Of a stretch of DNA of 64,000 bases, positions 57,135 through 64,000 are shown one piece after another; positions within the stretch are counted from its first letter, which is position 1; the number at the start of each line of letters is the position of its first letter. Under the pieces are notes generated by a model. That model was not told the DNA's origin. It made no database searches and saw only the letters and a list, made by a program, of their open reading frames with translations. The position numbers and the translations under genes are program-made. Source of the stretch: Costus lasius (Eukaryota > Streptophyta > Magnoliopsida > Zingiberales > Costaceae); contig JANVAS020000222.1 of NCBI GenBank assembly GCA_027563935.2, forward strand, positions 1,116,001 through 1,180,000, read 5' to 3'.

Positions 57135-57280
57135 TGTTATAACCTTGATTTTTGTAATTTTAAAATTTAAAATTTTAGAAATATCAGAATTTGTATTTTT
57201 ATAATTTTAGGGATTTTTCTGGAATTTTTTAGAATTTTAAAATGATAAAATAATAAGTTTTTATATATAAAACTTATTAT

Positions 57281-57345
57281 GCGTTCGCGGGGGCTCGAAC
57301 CCGCGATGCGTTCGATTTTCAGACGCAGCCCAACCACCAAGCTAA
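57281..57345 (-). other. tRNA-like module 1 in LTR G
   Basis: On the minus strand: TAGCTTGGTGG (A-box-like), a TGCGT/ACGCA stem around a CTGAAAATC loop reminiscent of tRNA-Phe, then a T-arm with GGTTCGAGCCC closed by a GC-rich stem. The acceptor stem is poor, so it is not a functional tRNA. Confidence 0.5.
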
Positions 57346-57417
57346 GTATTCGTTTCTGAAATTAAACCATGCTTCATTTAGTTAGTTTTATTTGATTGAT
57401 TTTATTTCAAAAAAACC

Positions 57418-57482
57418 GCGTCCGCGGGGATTCGAACCGCGGTCGCGCGATCGCGAACGACTCCGTCTAACCACCGAGTCAA
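57418..57482 (-). other. tRNA-like module 2 in LTR G
   Basis: Minus strand GACTC...GAGTC D-stem-like arm with GGTGGTTAGACGG, then an exact B-box GGTTCGAATCC (57438-57428). Confidence 0.5.
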
Positions 57483-57795
57483 TTTGCGTTTTTAATATAA
57501 TATCGGGTTTAATATAATTGAGTTAAGTTTATATTTGATTTTGGGAACCGAGTCAACCCGTCGTCTTCCCCGCGGATCTCGGCGATTTACTCGCCGCCGC
57601 GTTCTCGCCATCTGGAACACGTCTTGCCTCTATATATTGGGGCTTCTGCTCGCGTTGATGGGATTCGAACCCTAGAACATCTTCACCCCTCGAAGCGCCG
57701 CCAGGAAGGAGAAATAGCACTTGAACCAGTCGCCGGAGTTCTAGCGGCGCCGCCTAGTGTTCCAGCCATCCAGCGCTTTCATCGACGGCGATCTC

Positions 57796-59498
57796 TGTTC
57801 GGGTATGCTCTTAAGGCTAATGTTTGAGGCCTAGGGATTCTTTCAGTATCATGTATAAACTCTTATGTTTATAAAGGCAATGGTTGTTATTCAGTTTGTT
57901 ACATCATCTGCTGCAATATGTACACTTCTAAATAATGTCTCAATGTTGTTCAGCTTGGCTGACATGCAGTATTTTCCTTAGTCGAGATATCTTGGTGAAC
58001 ATGAGACAGCCTTGATATGATTGAGACTAATATGTGTTCTAATCTTATAGGATGCTTCGAGCATGGAATAAGATGTAGACTCATAGGTACATTGCATGTA
58101 CTGGACAGACCCTACTAGGATGTTCAATTGCTTGTCACAATGTGAATAATCCTTGTATGTGAACAAGTGGCATACTTCCTCTGACTTGAGATCACTTGTG
58201 TTTCTAAATGATGATTGTCATTGTTTTGAGGTAGTTCAATATCATTTGAAACATAATGGTTATAGACTATCTTGGATAATGATCATGAGTCAGGTTAGGA
58301 CACTAGTGATAGATAAAGGATTGCCGTCTCCTTGTTTAGGAGAGTGATGTTCTAAAGGGGCCCCCTGGATGAGATGATTGAGAAAGTGTATGGCCATACC
58401 CAGATGACTATGTTCATCTGATCTAATCATGCTCATCATATTGGAGTTACAAGCTTGACACGCTTGTCCAATAAGAACATCCAGTGGCAAAGGAAACATG
58501 TATGTCTAGTGAAGTGGATTCACACTTGTGCTATGGTTTGGGTGTAGTCTTGGAAGACTCTTTCCTTTATATTGGGAGACAGTGATGTGTTGCTAGATAC
58601 CCCTCACTGATCGTGATAACGTAAGTTATCGTTACCGACATTTAAGGGAAACCCTCAGGGTCGCACAATTTGATGATATGGCTTACTTAAGTCAGATCGT
58701 GTGGACTGAATTGTTTTGGTTCAGTTTAAAGGAGTTTAAACTCTGATTGTAAGTGATATCTGGTCTGATCATGTTTGATTGATTAGGGCTTGAGATCGGT
58801 AAGCTTCGATCGAGAGTAGTGATGCTAGATCGGTGAGATCAAGTGCATCTAGAGATGAACGGTTAGATCTTGAACCTTCATGGTTCATATAGATTTAGAC
58901 CATGGCTTGGCTTGGTTTGATTTGGTCTTTGTACCAAATCCTTTTGAACCGATTGCAATTGAACCCATTCACCTATGTGAACGTATGGTTCAATGAGGAG
59001 GGGAGTTTCGATGGCTCACTTGAGGTGAACGCATGAAGCTTTGAAGACTTGCTATTTTTGGAGTTCGGTTTTCAAAAAAAAGGAAAAACGTCTCCATGTT
59101 GTAACGTGTTCGCCCCCTTCTCGAGTTGTGAAGCTATCATCGTGGTGTCTTCTTCCTTGACGAAAGGAAAAAGAGGATAGGCCATCAAGAGGATTCATCT
59201 CATCTTCTTCACACGACAAGGAAATTTGGAGATCCTTGCTAGCACAAGGAACGTCCAAAGAGGTAGCCATCTCTCATCTAGTGTGCGTCTTCTTAGGAGG
59301 AGAGCCAATTCGCCCTCTTGCTTCCAAGTCGCCTCCTTCATCATGGCTACGGTAAAAGATCTTAACTTGATCTTTGCATCATAATCAAAGTTGATCATAT
59401 ATATTCATGCAAGCGATCTTGTTAAAACCCTAGAAAAGTTTATATGCGCAAGTTTTAGGGTTTTCGACCCCCCCCCCCCCCCCTTTAGGGGACTTACA
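57796..59498 (+). repeat. 5' LTR of A-4
   Basis: 1703 bp, TGTTCGGGTATGCTC to GGACTTACA. TATA-like TTTATATT at 58566-58573. Has a run of 16 C (59468-59483) near its end. Confidence 0.93.
59343..59358 (+). promoter_or_regulatory. A-4 putative start codon and splice donor in U5
   Basis: ATG GCT ACG (59343-59351) followed by GTAAAAG. Joined to 61344 it enters gag in phase. The likely intron is 59352-61343. Confidence 0.68.
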
Positions 59499-59500
59499 AT

Positions 59501-59512
59501 TGGTATCAGAGG
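59501..59512 (+). other. Primer-binding site of A-4
   Basis: TGGTATCAGAGG, 11 of 12 bases as in A-3, two bases after the LTR. Confidence 0.85.
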
Positions 59513-61343
59513 ATGGTTGATGTATGAATCATATGATTGCTTTGAGTGATGTTTGTTTGTGCCATAATGTAGATCTATCGTCACCATGAGAACATGCTAG
59601 TCATTAGATGTTGGCGCATGTTTGATATAACTTGTTTGCGCTAATGCATAGATCTAATGTTAACATGCGAATCTACATGATTTAGTTGTTTGCGCATGTA
59701 TGATTGTTTCATGTTGGCGCTTGTTGAATGTATTTATCAAAACTCATTACATCTTGCGCGCCTATCACCTAGATCTACATATGCGCCTGCTGTAAACCCT
59801 TAGACGGGTTATTAGGGTTGAAGTCATAGTCTAGTTAAGATCCAAATAGTCTGATCAGACCATCTGACAGCCTAGATGGGTCGACCAGATGGCACCTGTG
59901 CGAAAGCACGAGGTGGCTATAGGTCAACTGCAGACAGGCGTGTAGCGATGTCTGGTTGAGACAACCAGTGAACGCGCATGAGTTAGGCCCGGGGTCACAC
60001 CCGCTTGCCAGAACTCATGAGGGTCGTTCAGCCCAAGGCATGCATCGTTGACCATTGGGTCAACTCAAGTCAGTTAGGACTTGGTGCATGCAAGGGCAGT
60101 GGATCTGACTAGACATGATGAGTGGATCCCTATTAATGGACCGTTGTAAGGTAGTAGGGCACATAAGAAAAATAAAATTGATTCCAATGGGATTTTCAAA
60201 AATTTTATTTTGTTATTGGATCACATGTTGGTTGAATACCATGATGAGTGTCTATTTCATCTTATGTGGGTTGCCCTTTTAATGTGTGCTGTGCTGGGGC
60301 CTGCGAGCCTGGATTTAATTGCAAATTATTATTATTGTGATCTGCGCATCACATTTTAATTAATTGTGTTATTGACCTGCGTGTCAATCTTGTCTAGATA
60401 GATTAAATTGTAATTTTAATCAGACAAGAGCACAGAGCACACATGGCAGAGGCGCATGCAGCAGTGGCTTGACCAGGTGGGAGGTCTAGGGTTCGACCCT
60501 AGGACAGGTGCATTTACCTGGTGAGCGCACCTGAGCTGCAGTGGGGTGCTAGGGCCCTGGGCTGGGCCAAAAACCCAAGAAGAGCTCAAGTGAAGACTTA
60601 AGTTAACTTAAGGTCTAACCTAGGCTTAATGGGCTTTTACCACATAATATCAGCATGCTTTCTCCTTATTGTTTATATAATTAGAACTGCATGATTTTTC
60701 TTCTGCTATCACTATAGGATTTGAATGATAGTAAGAAGATAAAAGACCGTTGAAATCCAACGTTAAAATATCAAGCACGTAAGCCTTCTGGCGCGAAACC
60801 TCACTGTTCTGACTATCGTTGGGGCCGTGTTGTACCCACTCAGTGGGCACGCCCATCTATCTTCAGACGGTGTGTGATTACACCTGCGTGCTACAGAGAA
60901 GGGATTTATCGCTTCTCGTTGCTCAGCATAGCACGTGGTGGTCCAGGGAGTAGGTCAGGTCAGCTTGACCATGTAGGCTACATACTGAGCATATGTGAGC
61001 TATATGGAGGCAGCCATCTGTGGGATCAGAGACTGTGTTGTACCAACTCAGTTGGCACAGTCTGCTGGATTGCCCAGATGAAGGGGAATCGCACGGTTTG
61101 GCGATTGGCAGGGACTGCCTACCAGAAATTAGTGCTTGTACTCTCTGTGCATCTTATCTCGCCTGAGCGGGACGCGGAGACCAAGTATGAAATCTGGATC
61201 CCATCTCACTAAAAGAGTTTTACTCTTTCGGGCTGTTTTGCTGGATTTTTCAGCCAGATAAAATAGTGAGAAAAGAATCTTTCTTAAGTCCTGGATTGAT
61301 TCTAAACATTGATACTGACCTTGCTGTTCTTGCATTGTTGTAG
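59513..61343 (+). other. Leader of A-4 with splice acceptor
   Basis: Non-coding. Carries the CTAGGGTTCGACCCTAG palindrome (about 60486-60502), both leader hairpins, and a CTGAC branch point followed by TTGTAG ending at 61343. Confidence 0.75.
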
Positions 61344-64000
61344 ATTACTGCAGCAACGAACACCACGAATTTCAATGTGCGATCCCTACTGGAAAGGGAG
61401 AAGTTTGCTGGGCCAAACTTCTCAGACTGGTACGGACACCTTAAGATTGTTCTTAAGGCAGAGAGGAAACTGTATGTCCTCGAGACGGCTATACCGCCTC
61501 AACCCGCTCCGAACGCCGCAAGGGCGGTTCGGGAAGCCTATGAAAAGCATGTCAATGATAGCATTGATGTCGCTTGCCTGATGCTTGCGTCTATGACGCC
61601 AGAGCTGCAACGTCAACATGAGGATATATCTGCTATAGAAATTATAGCAAACCTCAAGTTGCTGTATGCTGCACAGGCTAGGACTGAACGCTACAATTTG
61701 ACTAAGCTTTTCTTTCAGAGCAAACTGACTGAAGGGAGTCGAGTGGGAGCTCACGTACTCAAGATGATTGGGTACAAGGAGGCTCTAGAGAAACTGGGAC
61801 ACACCGTCAATCAGGAGCTTGCTGTAGACATCATTCTTCAGTCTCTCCCGGCCTCTTTCGATCCGTTCATTATTAATTTCAATATGAACAAGATCAACTG
61901 TACCCCGGCAGAGTTACTAAACATGCTCTTGACTACAGAGTTGACTCTAAAGGGAAAGCCTTCAACCTCTGTCTTGATGGTTCCTTCCAGGAACAAGAAG
62001 AAGGGGAAGAAGGGCAAAGCCCCTGTCAAGAGCTACAACAAGGCTCTGAAACAAAAGGTTAAGCGGTCGAAGGAATACAGATGTTTCCATTGTGGCCAGC
62101 TGGGTCACTGGAAAAAGGACTGTAAAGCGCTCCAAGGAGACAAGAAGGGAAGCATTGCTTCTGGCTCAGGTATTTTTGTGACTGAGGTCATGATATCTTC
62201 TTCTTCTATTTCATGGGTGTTGGACACTGCATGTGGAGTTCACATTTGTTCAAATGTGCAGGAACTCAAGAGAAGAAGACAGGTGGGACAGCATGAGGTG
62301 GACCTACGAGTTGGAAACGGGGCACGGGTTGCTGCTGTTGCTGTAGGAGAATATCACATCTCATTACCATCTGGACTTGTATTAGAATTGGACAGTTGTT
62401 ATTTTGTACCTTGCATAACGAAAAATATTATCTCTATTCCTGCTCTTGTCAGGAAAGGGTTTTCCTTTGAATGCAATATTTCAAAGTGTGTTATTTCTTT
62501 AGATAATATTGTTTATGCTACTGGATCAATTAACAATGGATTATTCATGTTGGACATGGAATGTTCTATACAAAATATTGATAATAAGAAAGCCAAGTAT
62601 GCTGATAATAGCACCTTGCTATGGCATAGTCGTTTAGGCCATATTAACAAGAAACGCATTAAGCGGTTGCATGACCATGGACTGCTGGGATCATTCTCCT
62701 ATGAGGAGATTGATACATGCAAAGCTTGTTTAATGGGTAAAATGACGAAGGCTCCTTTTCCTAACAAAGGTCAAAGGGCTTCAGGTTTACTTGACCTTAT
62801 ACACAGTGATGTGTGTGGGCCATTTAGTAAACATGCCAGAGGTGGCTATTCATACTTCATTACCTTTACTGATGATTTCAGTAGGTATGGATATGTCTAT
62901 CTAATGAGACATAAAAGTGAATCTTTTGACAAGTTCAAAGAATTCAAAAATGAAGTACAGAATCAGCTAGGCCGAAATATCAAGGCACTTCGCTCAGATC
63001 GAGGTGGAGAATACCTAAGTCGAGAGTTTACTAACTATCTGAAGGAGTGTGGGATTATCTCACAGCTCACTCCACCAGGAACACCGCAATGGAATGGTGT
63101 GTCCGAGAGGAGGAACAGAACCTTATTGGATATGGTTCGTTCAATGATGAGTCAGGCTACTCTACCTTACTCCTTTTGGGGATTTGCACTGGAAACAGCT
63201 GCAAAGGTACTAAACCGAGTGCCATCCAAGGCAGTTTCAAAGACTCCATATGAGTTATGGTATGGGAAACAGCCGAGCTTGACATTTATTAAGATCTGGG
63301 GTTGCGAGGCTTATGTCAAAAAGCTCGCCTCTGGGAAACTAGAGAGCAGATCTGAGAAATGTATCTTTGTCGGTTACCCTAAGGAAACTAAGGGTTATTA
63401 TTTCTACGATCCCAAAGAGAACAAGGTATTTGTTGCTCGGACGGCCATTTTTCTTGAGAAGGAATTTCTTCTGCAAGAGGCCAGTGGGAGAGAAATAAAG
63501 CTGGATGAGAATCCAGAGGAAGGACAAAGTAGTCAAGCACAGTTGGATGAGCATGAGCCAGTAGAACAGGTTATTGAACAACCTGAGGCTCAGATATCAC
63601 GGGAACCGCGAAGATCAGGAAGGATCCGTCGACAGCCTGAGCACTATGACGGAGTCTACATCATTGATCATGATGAACCCCTCACTTATGCAGATGAGGT
63701 CAGTGGACCGGAATCAGCGAGATGGCTTGAAGCTATGCACGCCAAGATGGACTCCATGTCAGATAACCAAGTCTGGGATTTGGTTGATCCGCCTCCGGGA
63801 GTAATCCCTATAGGCTGTAAATGGATCTTCAAGAAGAAGATTGACATGGATGGTAACGTGGTTACCTATAAAGGCAGGCTAGTTGCGAAAGGTTTCAAAC
63901 AAATCTACGGGATAGATTATGATGAAACTTTCTCTCCTGTAGCCATGTTCAAGTCTATTCGGATTATTCTTGCGATAGCAGCATATTACGATTATGAGAT
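61344..64000 (+). CDS. gag-pol: A-4 Gag-Pol polyprotein, partial, usual ATG replaced by ACG
   Basis: I read this frame by hand: open from the acceptor (61344) to the window end, 885 codons and no stop. The codon matching the usual gag ATG is ACG at 61365-61367. The next in-frame ATG is 61581, 72 codons in, and an in-frame TAG sits at 61341. Start from ATG 59343 by splicing therefore explains the frame best. Counting from 61365: Gag, CCHC zinc knuckle, D287-T-A retropepsin (62223), HHCC zinc domain, integrase DD35E, linker and the start of RT (MFKSIRI). No catalytic residue is lost in the visible part. RT boxes and RNase H lie beyond the window. Confidence 0.9.
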   Translation, partial: MTAATNTTNFNVRSLLEREKFAGPNFSDWYGHLKIVLKAERKLYVLETAIPPQPAPNAARAVREAYEKHVNDSIDVACLMLASMTPELQRQHEDISAIEIIANLKLLYAAQARTERYNLTKLFFQSKLTEGSRVGAHVLKMIGYKEALEKLGHTVNQELAVDIILQSLPASFDPFIINFNMNKINCTPAELLNMLLTTELTLKGKPSTSVLMVPSRNKKKGKKGKAPVKSYNKALKQKVKRSKEYRCFHCGQLGHWKKDCKALQGDKKGSIASGSGIFVTEVMISSSSISWVLDTACGVHICSNVQELKRRRQVGQHEVDLRVGNGARVAAVAVGEYHISLPSGLVLELDSCYFVPCITKNIISIPALVRKGFSFECNISKCVISLDNIVYATGSINNGLFMLDMECSIQNIDNKKAKYADNSTLLWHSRLGHINKKRIKRLHDHGLLGSFSYEEIDTCKACLMGKMTKAPFPNKGQRASGLLDLIHSDVCGPFSKHARGGYSYFITFTDDFSRYGYVYLMRHKSESFDKFKEFKNEVQNQLGRNIKALRSDRGGEYLSREFTNYLKECGIISQLTPPGTPQWNGVSERRNRTLLDMVRSMMSQATLPYSFWGFALETAAKVLNRVPSKAVSKTPYELWYGKQPSLTFIKIWGCEAYVKKLASGKLESRSEKCIFVGYPKETKGYYFYDPKENKVFVARTAIFLEKEFLLQEASGREIKLDENPEEGQSSQAQLDEHEPVEQVIEQPEAQISREPRRSGRIRRQPEHYDGVYIIDHDEPLTYADEVSGPESARWLEAMHAKMDSMSDNQVWDLVDPPPGVIPIGCKWIFKKKIDMDGNVVTYKGRLVAKGFKQIYGIDYDETFSPVAMFKSIRIILAIAAYYDYE

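Larger units (their letters stand above)
57135..57795 (+). repeat. LTR G (gypsy-like), cut by A-4
   Basis: Starts TGTTATAACCTTGATTTTTG, a form I associate with plant gypsy (Del/Tekay-type) LTRs. It holds two antisense tRNA-like modules (57281-57345, 57418-57482), a third B-box (57661-57671) and a TATA-like CTATATATTGG near 57630. It ends where A-4 inserts after ATCTC (57791-57795). The lineage call is tentative. Confidence 0.5.
57796..64000 (+). mobile_element. Copia element A-4, runs off the right edge
   Basis: 5' LTR, primer site, leader and the first two thirds of gag-pol of another family A element, more diverged from A-1, A-2 and A-3. It is inserted in LTR G. Its 3' end and target duplication lie outside the window. 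Confidence 0.95.

Noticed and set aside
57281..57482. Functional tRNA genes
   Set aside because: Arms are recognisable but there is no proper acceptor stem and no usual spacing, and they are embedded in an LTR. Treated as tRNA-like modules only.
1..64000. CRISPR arrays, bacterial operons, rRNA or host plant genes
   Set aside because: No regular spaced repeats, no prokaryotic gene organisation and no intron-exon gene outside the retroelements. The sequence is eukaryotic transposon DNA throughout.

Overview
The window is a dense retrotransposon nest from a flowering-plant nuclear genome. A monocot is most likely, because the dominant elements look like the Angela/BARE lineage of Ty1/copia, but the species cannot be read from the sequence. 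I see no convincing host gene, rRNA, functional tRNA or CRISPR array. Nearly all long open frames are retroelement polyproteins or LTR shadows.

Layout. (1) 1-18192: a plus-strand copia element (A-1, its first ~80 bp lie off the left edge). Its pol is split at 5463/14596 by a second, nearly identical element of the same family in minus orientation (A-2, 5464-14595, 5-bp target duplication GTTAT). (2) A-1 sits inside an older relative (A-0), of which RNase H and the 3' LTR remain (18193-~20200). (3) ~20201-26110: a decayed related copia element (B-1). (4) 26111-36025: a minus-strand B-type LTR broken by a complete minus-strand element C-1 (26667-33506, duplication ATATC) and by a solo LTR E (33950-35808). 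(5) 36026-37602: the 3' end of a Ty3/gypsy-like element. (6) 37874-53449: a second family C element (C-2, plus). Its 5' LTR is split by a complete, very young copia element A-3 (39281-48346, duplication ATCCT), and its 3' LTR by an LTR-like insertion D (51601-52876, duplication ATCTT). (7) 53450-56725: three B-type LTR pieces in alternating orientation. (8) 56726-57795: AT-rich DNA and a gypsy-like LTR (G) with tRNA-like modules. (9) 57796-64000: copia element A-4, running off the right edge.

How the parts work. Family A has 1.67-1.72 kb LTRs, an initiator-Met-type primer site, a ~1.8 kb leader, one Gag-PR-IN-RT-RNaseH polyprotein of 1293-1294 codons and a purine tract. Reading the LTR end together with the leader shows a probable 5' intron. 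A conserved ATG GCN NNG followed by a GT donor lies in U5, and a branch point, pyrimidine tract and TAG acceptor lie 21 nt before the usual gag ATG. Splicing joins the two in phase in all four elements where both ends are visible. In A-4 the usual ATG has become ACG, yet the frame is open for about 880 codons to the window edge, which supports the LTR start codon. The intron contains the primer-binding site, so spliced RNA would be translatable but not reverse-transcribable.

Family C is a probably non-autonomous gypsy-like element with LTRs as long as or longer than its interior. Its only recognisable domain is a retropepsin-like fold lacking the catalytic D-T/S-G in both copies.
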